Shown here: one piece after another, positions 51,489 through 59,994 of the stretch
Layout: the number at the start of each line of letters is the position of its first letter
Numbering within the stretch: position 1 is the first letter of the stretch
Source: UBA4416 sp044238845
GTDB lineage: Bacteria; Bacteroidota; Bacteroidia; B-17B0; Aurantibacillaceae
Assembly (NCBI GenBank): GCA_044238845.1
Contig: JBIICN010000013.1
Coordinates: forward strand, 1 to 64,000
Direction of reading: 5' to 3'
Length of the DNA: 64,000 nt
Position numbers and translations under genes: made by a program
The notes under the pieces: generated by a model
Databases searched by the model: none
What the model was told of the DNA's origin: nothing
What the model saw: the letters and a program-made list of their open reading frames with translations, nothing else

Positions 51489-53453
51489 TTAATTCTTTTC
51501 CACCCAATCACCGTGTTCTTTTATTAATTCAATCAATTCGTTTACGGCATCATCGCTAGGTACATTTTTTTTCACTACTTCTTTACCTTTGTATAATGAT
51601 ATTTTTCCTACACCAACACCCACATAGCCATAATCGGCATCGGCCATTTCGCCTGGTCCGTTTACAATACAGCCCATAATGCCAATTTTTATACCTTTTA
51701 AATGATCTGTTTTTTCGCGAATTTTTTGAGTAGTTTCTTGCAAATCAAATAAGGTTCTTCCACAGCTTGGGCAAGAAATATATTCTGTTTTACTAATACG
51801 AGTTCTGGTTGCTTGTAAAATTCCAAATGCTGTTGAATTTGAAATTTGTGGCGACGCACAGTTTTGTTGTTTTATCCAAACACCATCTCCTAAGCCATCT
51901 AATAATAATGCGCCAATTTCGGCAGAAGAGCCGAGTTGAAAATCTTGCTCAGAAATATTTTTATAATTTCGCTTAATAATTACTGGTAACGATATACGAT
52001 GTTCAGCTAACGAAACAAATAAGCGTCTTAATTCTGGCATCGCATGTGGGTTAAAACTATCAGCTATCAAAACAACATTATTTGTGCTTTTTATTTTAGA
52101 AATAAATTCTTGAGTTAATACATCTTTTGTAACCGCTACAAAATTTAATTCAGAATGCGTTTTTTCACTTTTAAAAAACTCTTCTCCGCAAAATAGTGGA
52201 TATTGCCTTACAGGATTTTTTAGTTCTTTCCAAGCGTCTGAATTATAAATAATACCTAATGTTCCTGGTATTTCAAAATCTACATGATTATTTCCAACAT
52301 ATACATAGTCACAAGCTAAATCATTAATATTCCATTTGTCTAAAGGAATTGAATAGTTGTATCCAACCGTAAAAAAAGTTGCAGGACTAATACTTTCTCT
52401 TTCACTAAAATCTGCTATAATACGCGGTACGTTATGCGCACCAATATTGTTTACAGAAATAGAATCTCTCCTTTGATAATCGTATGGATTATAGGATAAT
52501 TTTATTTTACCATTTTCTGATTGCAATGGTTCGATTGATTGATGTTGACTGAGCTTGTCGAAGCTGTATCTATCTACTAAAGCTTTAGCTACAGGTATTT
52601 CAAATTCTGGATCTTCGGTTAATGATACGCGAACAGTATCTCCTAATCCATCTTCTAATAATGCTCCAATTCCTACTGCCGATTTAATTCTTCCATCTTC
52701 TCCATCACCAGCTTCTGTAACACCCAAATGCAAAGGATAGTTACGATTGGTTTCAATCATTTTTTGAACTAACAAGCGGTAAGCCTGAACCATTACCTGA
52801 GTGTTACTTGCTTTCATCGAAATAATAATATTGTGATAATTTAAATCTTCACAAATACGTAAAAATTCAAATGCAGATTCTACCATTCCCAATGGTGTAT
52901 CTCCGTATCTGCTTAAAATCCGATCGCTTAAAGAGCCATGGTTTGTGCCAATTCTCATGGCGGTTCCATACTCTTTGCAAATATTTACTAAAGGTGTAAA
53001 ACGTTGCCTGATTCTTTCAAGTTCCTGTTCATAGGCAGCGTTAGTATACTCAATCTCCTCAAACTTTTTCTTATCTGCATAGTTTCCTGGATTAACTCTT
53101 ACTTTTTCAATTACACGAGCAGCAAATTCAGCAGCGTTAGGAGTAAAATGAATATCGGCAACTAGAGGAGTTTTATATCCAGCCGCAACCAATTCTTTTT
53201 TTATAACTTCTAAATTCTTTGCTTCGTTTATGCTTGGCGCTGTAATTCTTACTAATTCACAGCCGGCTTCAATCATACGGATACTTTGTGCCACCGTTGC
53301 TTTAGTATCCATCGTATCAGTAGTGGTCATGCTCTGTAAACGAATAGGATTGTTTCCTCCTATTCCAATATCGCCACATTTTACTTCACGTGTTACAAAA
53401 CGTTTGTATTCTGTTAAACTATTGCTGTATGGTAGGTATAATTTCATGTCCAT
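51489..53453 (-). CDS. ispG: 4-hydroxy-3-methylbut-2-en-1-yl diphosphate synthase, large form
   Basis: A 654-residue iron-sulfur enzyme of the MEP isoprenoid pathway. The TIM-barrel domain (about residues 15-290) starts TREVKCGDIGIGGNNPIRLQ and contains VADIHFTPNAA, KVRVNPGNYADK and LHLGVTEAGDGEDGRIKSAVG. An inserted A* domain (about 290-550) follows, as in plants, Chlamydia and Bacteroidota. The C-terminal 4Fe-4S domain has CPSCGRTLFDLQ and GIMGCIVNGPGEMADADYGYVG. At the barrel/A* junction (residues 297-302) lies an in-frame copy of a dispersed 15-bp repeat, giving YSFDKLSQH. Start context: MDMKLYLPYSNS. No partner gene is adjacent. Confidence 0.96.
   Translation of the reverse strand: MDMKLYLPYSNSLTEYKRFVTREVKCGDIGIGGNNPIRLQSMTTTDTMDTKATVAQSIRMIEAGCELVRITAPSINEAKNLEVIKKELVAAGYKTPLVADIHFTPNAAEFAARVIEKVRVNPGNYADKKKFEEIEYTNAAYEQELERIRQRFTPLVNICKEYGTAMRIGTNHGSLSDRILSRYGDTPLGMVESAFEFLRICEDLNYHNIIISMKASNTQVMVQAYRLLVQKMIETNRNYPLHLGVTEAGDGEDGRIKSAVGIGALLEDGLGDTVRVSLTEDPEFEIPVAKALVDRYSFDKLSQHQSIEPLQSENGKIKLSYNPYDYQRRDSISVNNIGAHNVPRIIADFSERESISPATFFTVGYNYSIPLDKWNINDLACDYVYVGNNHVDFEIPGTLGIIYNSDAWKELKNPVRQYPLFCGEEFFKSEKTHSELNFVAVTKDVLTQEFISKIKSTNNVVLIADSFNPHAMPELRRLFVSLAEHRISLPVIIKRNYKNISEQDFQLGSSAEIGALLLDGLGDGVWIKQQNCASPQISNSTAFGILQATRTRISKTEYISCPSCGRTLFDLQETTQKIREKTDHLKGIKIGIMGCIVNGPGEMADADYGYVGVGVGKISLYKGKEVVKKNVPSDDAVNELIELIKEHGDWVEKN
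52549..52563. repeat. 15-bp dispersed repeat inside ispG (CTGAGCTTGTCGAAG)
   Basis: On the coding strand the repeat reads AGC TTC GAC AAG CTC AGT, using G/C-ending codons (GAC, CTC, AGC) that are unusual in this AT-rich gene. It matches 13 of 15 bases of the copy in the ubiD-like gene at 61545-61559. I know this word (TTCGACAAGCTCAG) as a dispersed repeat in environmental genomes. Confidence 0.7.
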
Positions 53454-53458
53454 TCTCT

Positions 53459-53565
53459 AACCGCAAAGACGCTAAGTTTTTAAGCAAAGGTCGCGGAGTT
53501 TTTTAGGTTATTGTTTTAATTTAGTTTTTGCGCTCTCTGCGCTTATCTCTTTTTTCTCTGCGGTT
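53459..53565. repeat. Intergenic inverted repeat (about 107 bp), GC-richer than surroundings
   Basis: Left arm AACCGCAAAGACGCTAAG at 53459-53476; right arm TCTCTGCGGTT at 53555-53565, whose reverse complement AACCGCAGAGA matches the start of the left arm at 10 of 11 positions. Inner words GCGGAG and GCGCTCTCTGCGCTTA suggest further pairing. It is non-coding and lies between ispG and the cyclase-family gene. It looks like a 'CGCAAAGACGC/CGCAGAG' element; I see one copy in the window. Confidence 0.75.
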
Positions 53566-53570
53566 AAGCT

Positions 53571-54320
53571 TTAAAATATCTTGTACAAAATAGGTTTACT
53601 AGGACTTGCATCATTTTCAAAACTGGCTATTTGTATGTTTAAAATATAAGTACCGTCGTCTACTTCGTTTGGTACATAAATAAATTCTGTAATGGTTTTA
53701 TGAAATTGTGTGTTGTAGGGGTATTGCCAAAATGCATGGTGAGATATTAATTTACCTTCATCATGTTCTCTGTCGATTGACGGCATATCTATTAATAAAT
53801 GCTGAACACCTAAATCATTCAAAAAACCAATAGCATCTTCTAAAATATATGGAGGATTGGTATTTGAATATTGCATGGTTAATTTATTTAATCCATTTGA
53901 TAAGGTTCTAATAATAATCGCTTCGGGTTTTGTATTTTCTAGGGCAATTTCAAAATGTTTTTTTGTAATGACATAATCCCCGTTTTCAATTTGAGTTGGT
54001 AATACAGTAATAACTTCTGCTAAAAACATAAATTGCTTTAAACATTGATTAATGGTTATGAACTCTTTACTAATATGCCCTACACATTCTGTATGAGTAC
54101 CATTTCCATGAGGATTAAAAAAAATATTTCTAAAATTTACGGAGCCCCCTTTACTCACATCGCCAATCCATGAACCGTTAATTATTGGTTCTAATTTCAT
54201 TGGTTCAACGTACCAAGCACTAGTGCAATTTTTATCGGCACTCAAAGGAATTGAAATGTCGATAGGATTATAAAAATCTATTTTGTAGTCTTTTCCTTTA
54301 TGAAATAGTGAACCAATCAT
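53571..54320 (-). CDS. Cyclase-family metal-dependent hydrolase (kynurenine-formamidase-like fold)
   Basis: A 249-residue protein. The family's metal-binding motif HxGTHxD appears in a variant form, FNPHGNGTHTECVGHISKEF near residue 75, with the third His supplied by the GHIS segment. LGVQHLLIDMPSIDREHDEG near 170 includes the C-terminal conserved Asp/His group, and an ISHHAFWQYP segment follows. Substrate candidates are arylformamides, isatin or cyclic amides; the sequence does not decide. The start MIGSLFHKGKDYKID lies 289 bases upstream of the porP gene on the opposite strand. Confidence 0.85.
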   Translation of the reverse strand: MIGSLFHKGKDYKIDFYNPIDISIPLSADKNCTSAWYVEPMKLEPIINGSWIGDVSKGGSVNFRNIFFNPHGNGTHTECVGHISKEFITINQCLKQFMFLAEVITVLPTQIENGDYVITKKHFEIALENTKPEAIIIRTLSNGLNKLTMQYSNTNPPYILEDAIGFLNDLGVQHLLIDMPSIDREHDEGKLISHHAFWQYPYNTQFHKTITEFIYVPNEVDDGTYILNIQIASFENDASPSKPILYKIF

Positions 54321-54609
54321 TTTTTTGATTTTTTAATAAACCTGATAAATGTACAAACAGTTTCTATTTTTGTTTGAATTGTTTAATAAATAGTTATTGG
54401 CTCAATTTTGTTGATTTTTTGATTTCGTTATACTTATCAAATTTCAATTAAGTCAAAACTTAGTTTTATTACTTTTTGTAGAAAAATTGTAGAAATTTGT
54501 TTTTTAACAAAAAAAAGTTCAAAAAGTTTGATTTTTAATAAATATGCTTTAACTTAGTCCCCTAGGTATTTTAACTATACTTAACAAAAACTAAAAAAAT
54601 TGGTATAAC

Positions 54610-55590
54610 ATGAAGAAAATTTTTACCACACTAACTGTTGCATTAGCAGCAATTACTAGCGTTTCATTCGCTCAGCAAGACCCACAGTTCACTCAGTTTA
54701 TGCATAGTAAATTGATTTACAATCCTGGTTATGCAGGTACAAGCCAAGCAATTTGCGCTAATGTTTTATACCGCCAACAGTGGGTTAATTTTCCTGGTGC
54801 GCCAAAAACTGGTTTAGTGAGTTTTGATATGCCAATTGGACAATTACCAATTGCAGTAGGTTTAAACGTTATGACTGATCAAATTGGATACTCTAAAACT
54901 TTATTTGCGCGTTTAGCTTTGGCATGGAATCGTAATATTGGTCCTGGTGTTTTGGGTGTAGGTGTTGATGTTGGTATATTGCAACAACAATTTAACGGGA
55001 GTTGGATAACTCCAGACGGAAATCAGGTTCATGATGCTACAATCCCAGGATATACTTCAGGTTCAGGTACTGGTATTACCAATCCTGGTTTAAATAAATT
55101 ATCATATGACTTAGGTTTTGGTGCCTTTTATTCAATTGCTAATAAAATGTATGTGGGTATTTCTTCAACTCACTTAGCAGCTCAAGATTTAAAATCAAGT
55201 GATAGTGTAAAATATAAATTAGCACGCCATTATTATCTTGTTGGTGGTTATACGTTTAATTTAGGTGAAGGTGGAAAACATGGTATTAATCCTAATGTAA
55301 AGGTTAAATCTGATGCAGCGTCTACTCAATTAGATGTTAATTTAACTTATATATTTAATAGAACGTTTTGGGTAGGTGTTTCTTACCGTATGCAGGATGC
55401 TATTGCTCCGATGGTTGGATATAGATTCTTAAAAGATAAAAGTTTGAAAGTAGGTTATTCTTATGACTTAACTTTATCAAAAATTAAAGGTTATAGTTCT
55501 GGAACTCATGAAGTTATGTTAGGATATTGCTTTAACGTGAAGAAACCTAAAAAAGTAACTTCATACCAAAATGCAAGATTTTTAGATTAA
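54610..55590 (+). CDS. porP: PorP/SprF-family type IX secretion membrane protein, adjacent to gldK
   Basis: A 326-residue outer-membrane protein. Signal peptide MKKIFTTLTVALAAITSVSFAQQ, then the family opening DPQFTQFMHSKLIYNPGYAG and the RQQWVNFPGAPKTGLVSFDMP motif near residue 58. The remainder is a series of amphipathic strands (YKLARHYYLVGGYTF, FWVGVSYRMQDAIAPMVGYRF, SLKVGYSYDLTLSKI) expected for a 14-strand barrel. It lies upstream of gldKLMN as in many Bacteroidota and probably is the general PorP/SprF component. The 289-base gap before it is very AT-rich, with no clear promoter match that I trust. Confidence 0.93.
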   Translation: MKKIFTTLTVALAAITSVSFAQQDPQFTQFMHSKLIYNPGYAGTSQAICANVLYRQQWVNFPGAPKTGLVSFDMPIGQLPIAVGLNVMTDQIGYSKTLFARLALAWNRNIGPGVLGVGVDVGILQQQFNGSWITPDGNQVHDATIPGYTSGSGTGITNPGLNKLSYDLGFGAFYSIANKMYVGISSTHLAAQDLKSSDSVKYKLARHYYLVGGYTFNLGEGGKHGINPNVKVKSDAASTQLDVNLTYIFNRTFWVGVSYRMQDAIAPMVGYRFLKDKSLKVGYSYDLTLSKIKGYSSGTHEVMLGYCFNVKKPKKVTSYQNARFLD

Positions 55591-55719
55591 TTTGTAACCT
55601 TTTAAAAAAAAGACCGTTTAAGTCCCTTACAATCTTTATTTTTATTTGTTCATAACTTGTTAATAAAGCTTAGTGTAACTAAAAACAAAGATTGGGATTA
55701 TAAACAACAAGAAAGCGAA

Positions 55720-55752
55720 ATGAGATCTATTACTAAAATTTCACTAGCTTAA
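55720..55752 (+). other. 10-residue upstream ORF before gldK
   Basis: ATG AGA TCT ATT ACT AAA ATT TCA CTA GCT TAA encodes MRSITKISLA and ends 18 bases before the gldK start. The context GCGAAATGAG has no ribosome-binding signal. It may be random; noted because the start is well placed for a leader peptide. Confidence 0.2.
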
Positions 55753-55770
55753 AAACTAAACAAAAGCACT

Positions 55771-57315
55771 ATGAAAAAACTGATTGTATTAGCTTCGTTT
55801 ATTGCCGTTGTTACAGGTTGTAACAAAAAGGCAGGAGAGTTAGTCGGCGTTGCGGGTAGAGAACAATGGTTTCAGCCAGATCCATTTGGTACCTTATACA
55901 TTCCTATGGGAAGTTACCATATGGGGCCAAGCGACGAGGAAATCACTATGGCTCATACAGCTAAATCTAAAATGGTTTCTGTTCAGGCATTTTATATTGA
56001 TGATTCTGAGATTTCAAACAACGAGTATCGCCAGTTTGTTTATTGGGTGCGCGATTCAATAGCACGTAAGTTGTTGGCTTTTGGTTCAGGACCAGATGCT
56101 GAGGCTTTTCAGGTTTCACAAGATGATTTCTTATCTATGTGGCCAATTTATAAAGGTGATAACAATTTACAAGATCCTTACATTAATTGGGAAGAAAAAA
56201 TTAAATGGGACAGTGATGATGAAGATTACCGTTTAGATTTGCAACCATTGTATTTACCAGAAGGCGAACGTTTTTATAACCGTAAGGAAATTGATGCACG
56301 TAAATTAAATTATGAGTATTATAGAATTGATATTCGTTTAGCAGCATCAAAAAATAATCGTTTCTTACCACAAAAATCTTTGGATATTCAAGATGCATCT
56401 CATGAATATAAAAAAGCAGAGTATATCAACGGTGTTCATTTAAATGATGGACAAAATGGAACTCCAGGTCAGCCTTCAACCGCTGTTGGCGATCCAGGTA
56501 AAGATCCAAAAACATTAGGTACTTATAATGTTGATGATCAAGTATCTGTAGGGCAAGGAAATTATGTTCCTCGTGAGCGTAAAGGTGTTGATCGTTCGGT
56601 ATTTATTTTAAAAGACGTTATTAATGTTTATCCTGATACATTGGCGTGGGTTCATGATTTCACTTATTCATTTAATGAGCCAATGACTAACATGTATTTC
56701 TGGCATCCAGCTTATGATGATTATCCAGTTGTTGGTATTACTTGGAAACAAGCTCGTGCTTTCAGTATATGGAGATCAAATTTATTAAACAACTATTTAA
56801 TTGGTAATGGAATGACCATCGTTAATGATTTCCGTTTACCAACTGAATCTGAGTGGGAATATGCGGCACGTGGTGGAAATGACTTATCTCCATATCCTTG
56901 GGGTGGTCCTTATATCCGTAATGCAAGAGGATGTTTCTTAGGAAACTTTAAACCAATGAGAGGTTCGTATATAGATGATGGTGGATTTCACTCTGTATAT
57001 ATTTATTCTTATAACCCTAATGATTATGGTTTATACTGTATGGCGGGTAACGTATCTGAATGGACAAGTAATGCATTTGATGAATCGGCATATGATTTCG
57101 CTCATGACTTAAATCCTGATTACGTGTATGAAGCACAAGATAAAGACGCGAATGTTTTAAAACGTAAAGTAATTCGTGGAGGATCTTGGAAAGATGTAGG
57201 TTACTATTTACAGGTAAGTTCTAGAACATATGAATATCAAGACACTGCTAAATGTTATATTGGTTTCCGAAACGTTATGACTTATTTAGGTCGTTCTAAA
57301 GGAGATGAAATTTAG
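55771..57315 (+). CDS. gldK: T9SS ring-associated lipoprotein GldK/PorK
   Basis: A 514-residue lipoprotein. The lipobox is AVVTGCNKKAGEL (Cys at residue 17). The mature protein has a formylglycine-generating-enzyme-like (FGE-sulfatase) fold: YIPMGSYHMGPSDEE near residue 45, AFYIDDSEISNNEYRQFVYW near 75, PVVGITWKQARAFSIWR near 320, RLPTESEWEYAARGGND near 355, YCMAGNVSEWTSNAFDE near 425 and VIRGGSWKDVGYYLQVSSRTY near 470. The insert between 150 and 300 is GldK-typical. It forms, with GldN, the periplasmic ring beneath the outer membrane. It is followed by gldL in an operon. Confidence 0.96.
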   Translation: MKKLIVLASFIAVVTGCNKKAGELVGVAGREQWFQPDPFGTLYIPMGSYHMGPSDEEITMAHTAKSKMVSVQAFYIDDSEISNNEYRQFVYWVRDSIARKLLAFGSGPDAEAFQVSQDDFLSMWPIYKGDNNLQDPYINWEEKIKWDSDDEDYRLDLQPLYLPEGERFYNRKEIDARKLNYEYYRIDIRLAASKNNRFLPQKSLDIQDASHEYKKAEYINGVHLNDGQNGTPGQPSTAVGDPGKDPKTLGTYNVDDQVSVGQGNYVPRERKGVDRSVFILKDVINVYPDTLAWVHDFTYSFNEPMTNMYFWHPAYDDYPVVGITWKQARAFSIWRSNLLNNYLIGNGMTIVNDFRLPTESEWEYAARGGNDLSPYPWGGPYIRNARGCFLGNFKPMRGSYIDDGGFHSVYIYSYNPNDYGLYCMAGNVSEWTSNAFDESAYDFAHDLNPDYVYEAQDKDANVLKRKVIRGGSWKDVGYYLQVSSRTYEYQDTAKCYIGFRNVMTYLGRSKGDEI

Positions 57316-57328
57316 TATTCTTAAATCG

Positions 57329-57410
57329 TAAAACACAAACACAACACATAAATACACACAAACACAACCAAAAAACAAAACAAAAATTCACTAACTAAAC
57401 AAAAAACAAA
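57329..57410 (+). promoter_or_regulatory. 82-nt G-free, A/C-rich leader before gldL
   Basis: From 57329 to 57410 there is not a single G and few T; the sequence is dominated by ACAAA/ACACA words (for example CAACCAAAAAACAAAACAAAA). It ends four bases before the gldL ATG at 57414. Such unstructured A-rich leaders favour initiation without a Shine-Dalgarno in Bacteroidota; an enhancer role here is inference. Confidence 0.55.
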
Positions 57411-57413
57411 GCT

Positions 57414-58211
57414 ATGAGCAAACTTCCTAAAGTAACCGGTTTTAAAAAGTATTTACACTTAGCATCATGTTTTGGTGCAGCAATCGTAATCGTTGGAGCC
57501 TTATTTAAAATTATGCACTGGCCAGGTGCTTCTGCTGCCTTAATTGGTGGTCTTGGTACTGAAGCCGTATTATTCTGTTTATTTGCAATTGACATTCCTC
57601 ATGAAGAATATGATTGGACATTAGCATACCCTGAGTTAGGTGGTATGGGTGGTCATGAAGAAGAGCATCACAAAATTGATAGTGGGTTACCAGTATCTGC
57701 ACAATTAGATGCAATGTTAGCTGATGCTAAAATTGGACCTGAATTAATTGAAAGTTTAGGTTCAGGTATGCGTGCTATTGGAGATAATGCTAGTAAAATG
57801 GCAGACATTAGTAATGCAACAGTGGCAACTAATGAATATGTTGATAGCGTTAAATCTGCTTCTAAAAATGTTTCTCATTTAGCTGATACTTATAGTAAAG
57901 CAGCTGATTCAATTGCTAGTTTAGCAGAGTCTAATGACGCTGGTTCTTCAATTGGAGGTTCTTTAAACAGTGTTGCTAAAAATCTTTCGGCTTTAAATGC
58001 TACTTACGAATTACAATTACAAGGTTCTCGTACGCACTTAGAAGCTACTGAAAAATTCTATGGTGGATTAGGTGAATTAATGAAAAACTTACATGATTCA
58101 GTGGATGATACTAAAAAATATCGTGCTGAAATGTCTCAGTTATCTTCTAATTTAACAGCACTTAATACCATTTATGGTAATATGTTAGGTGCTATGAATT
58201 TTAATAAATAG
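57414..58211 (+). CDS. gldL: T9SS motor protein GldL/PorL
   Basis: A 265-residue inner-membrane protein. Two adjacent membrane helices lie at about residues 17-35 (HLASCFGAAIVIVGALFKI) and 42-64 (AALIGGLGTEAVLFCLFAI), the latter with the conserved glutamate that acts in proton-powered rotation. The cytoplasmic domain (about 75-265) contains a heptad-rich region with ISNATVATNEYVDSVKSASK and further coiled-coil repeats to the C-terminus, where ALNTIYGNMLGAMNFNK is a GldL hallmark. It forms a 5:2 motor with GldM and is followed by gldM after a 95-base gap. Confidence 0.96.
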   Translation: MSKLPKVTGFKKYLHLASCFGAAIVIVGALFKIMHWPGASAALIGGLGTEAVLFCLFAIDIPHEEYDWTLAYPELGGMGGHEEEHHKIDSGLPVSAQLDAMLADAKIGPELIESLGSGMRAIGDNASKMADISNATVATNEYVDSVKSASKNVSHLADTYSKAADSIASLAESNDAGSSIGGSLNSVAKNLSALNATYELQLQGSRTHLEATEKFYGGLGELMKNLHDSVDDTKKYRAEMSQLSSNLTALNTIYGNMLGAMNFNK

Positions 58212-58306
58212 TATAAACCCACTATGTAAATGAATGAAAGATTTTCTTTCATTCATTTACTATAAAATCATTTAAACATTTAATCTAAAAAAAACACTAT
58301 AGCATT

Positions 58307-59965
58307 ATGGGAGGCGGTAAAGAAACACCAAGGCAGAAAATGATCGGTATGATGTACCTCGTATTGACGGCGCTTTTGGCAATGAACGTATCTAAACAAA
58401 TTTTACAAGGATATATTTCTGTAAATGAGAGTATGGAGCGTTCGAAAGAAAATTTGGAAGCAAATAATAAACGCGTTGATGAAGCTTTTAAAAACACAAT
58501 AGCAGGTAATGCAGGAGCAAAACCCTATTATGATAGAGCTGTTGAAGCACAAAAGGAAATTAAACAGGTTTACGATTATATTGGCGAATTAAATAACATT
58601 GTTATTGGTAAGGTTCATCAAGTAGATCCTAAAATAGCAGATACAATGCAACTGCGTTATATGGAAAAAATGGATGATTATGATGTTCCAAGCCATGAGT
58701 TAGGCATATCTGAACCAAAAGAACCAAAATCGGGAGAGCACACTGCAGCTGAGTTAAGAGATAAATTAACAGGCTTAAGTGATAAGTTAATTGCAATGTT
58801 AGATAAAATGCAAAAAACTGATGGGCAGCACTTGTTGAAGGAAGATTATGAAGCAATGAAAAAGAAATTTGCATCTATTAAGCCTGTAGATAGTAAACGT
58901 GTAGAAGATGGAATTGAGTTTAACTGGGCAATGGATAACTTCTATCACTTACCTTTAGCAGCAGTTGTAACTAATTTTAATAAAATGCAAGCTGACTTAA
59001 AAAACGTTGAAGCTGAAGTTTTGCAAGTGTTCTCTGGAGCAAGTGGAAAATTAGCGATTAAGTTTGATGCGATTAAGGCTCGTGTTGTTGCGCCATCTTC
59101 TTATATTGCAGCTGGTCAACCTTATGTTGCCGATATCTTCTTAGCAGCATCTTCTTCTAAATTAGCAGCAGGCGATATGGAAATTTTGTTGAATGTCGAT
59201 TCTGCAGCTGCTGCAGGAGGAGCTAAAGGTGAATCTGTTCCAATTGAAGGAGGTGAAGGTAAATTATCAAGAACTACAGGAGGAGAAGGTGATCAAGAGT
59301 ACAAAGGAGTTATTAAATATAAAAACCCTGATGGTACATATAAATATTATCCTTTTACTGGCGCATATAAAGTAGCTAAATCAGGAGCAAGTGTTTCTGC
59401 AGATCAAATGAATGTGTTTTATGCAGGTGTACCAAATCCAGTTACAGCAGCAGCAGCAGGTATTTCTCCTGCTGATATTAGTGTAAGTGCTACTGGTGGT
59501 GGCGTAAGAGTTACTCCAAAAGGAGCTGGAAAATATGAATTTAACTTTACTGGTGTTGGTGAGTGTATGGTATCCGTATCTGCAAAAACTAAAGACGGAG
59601 TTAAATCTCAAGGTCCTCCAATTAAATTCCGTGTAAAACCTTTGCCAAAACCTGAATTAAAAATCGGTGGTAAATTTGCTCCTCAAGATATGAAAAAAGG
59701 AGAATTAGGTATGGTGAGCGGTTTAGGTGCTGGTGCTAATGGATTTGATTTTCAAGCTAACTTTATTGTAATGTCTTATGAAGTTACAGGTAAAGCTAAA
59801 GGAAAGTTAATGCAAGAATCAGGTACTGGAAATAACTTAAGTGCGGGTGCTGCTGGAATTTTAAAAGGAGCTGATGTAGGGACAAAAGTTTATATTGACG
59901 CTAAAGTAAAAGGACCAGACGGAAAAATTACATCAACTACTGTAGGTATAAAAGTTATTAAGTAA
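58307..59965 (+). CDS. gldM: T9SS motor protein GldM/PorM
   Basis: A 552-residue inner-membrane protein with one N-terminal helix (MIGMMYLVLTALLAMNVSK, residues 12-30) and a large periplasmic part. After the helix come helical bundles (DEAFKNTIAGNAGAK ... AELRDKLTGLSDKLIAMLDKM) and from about residue 230 beta domains D2-D4 (ASSYIAAG..., GECMVSVSAKTKDGV..., GPDGKITSTTVGIKVIK). An unusually Gly/Ala/Ser-rich, low-complexity stretch lies near residues 300-325 (AAAGGAKGESVPIEGGEGKL). GldM couples the inner-membrane motor to the GldKN ring. Start: MGGGKETPRQKM, the typical GldM N-terminus. Confidence 0.96.
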   Translation: MGGGKETPRQKMIGMMYLVLTALLAMNVSKQILQGYISVNESMERSKENLEANNKRVDEAFKNTIAGNAGAKPYYDRAVEAQKEIKQVYDYIGELNNIVIGKVHQVDPKIADTMQLRYMEKMDDYDVPSHELGISEPKEPKSGEHTAAELRDKLTGLSDKLIAMLDKMQKTDGQHLLKEDYEAMKKKFASIKPVDSKRVEDGIEFNWAMDNFYHLPLAAVVTNFNKMQADLKNVEAEVLQVFSGASGKLAIKFDAIKARVVAPSSYIAAGQPYVADIFLAASSSKLAAGDMEILLNVDSAAAAGGAKGESVPIEGGEGKLSRTTGGEGDQEYKGVIKYKNPDGTYKYYPFTGAYKVAKSGASVSADQMNVFYAGVPNPVTAAAAGISPADISVSATGGGVRVTPKGAGKYEFNFTGVGECMVSVSAKTKDGVKSQGPPIKFRVKPLPKPELKIGGKFAPQDMKKGELGMVSGLGAGANGFDFQANFIVMSYEVTGKAKGKLMQESGTGNNLSAGAAGILKGADVGTKVYIDAKVKGPDGKITSTTVGIKVIK

Positions 59966-59994
59966 TAATTGATATAAATTTAAATTCTAATTGT

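Noticed and set aside
53380..53400. parS-like site TACTTCACGTGTTACA in ispG
   Set aside because: Only 12 of 16 bases match the consensus TGTTTCACGTGAAACA, and it is simply the codons of VTREVK; no second copy lies near parAB.
54321..54609. Promoter before porP
   Set aside because: Several TTTG and AT-rich stretches occur but no pair with correct spacing to a TAnnTTTG box; I could not choose one.
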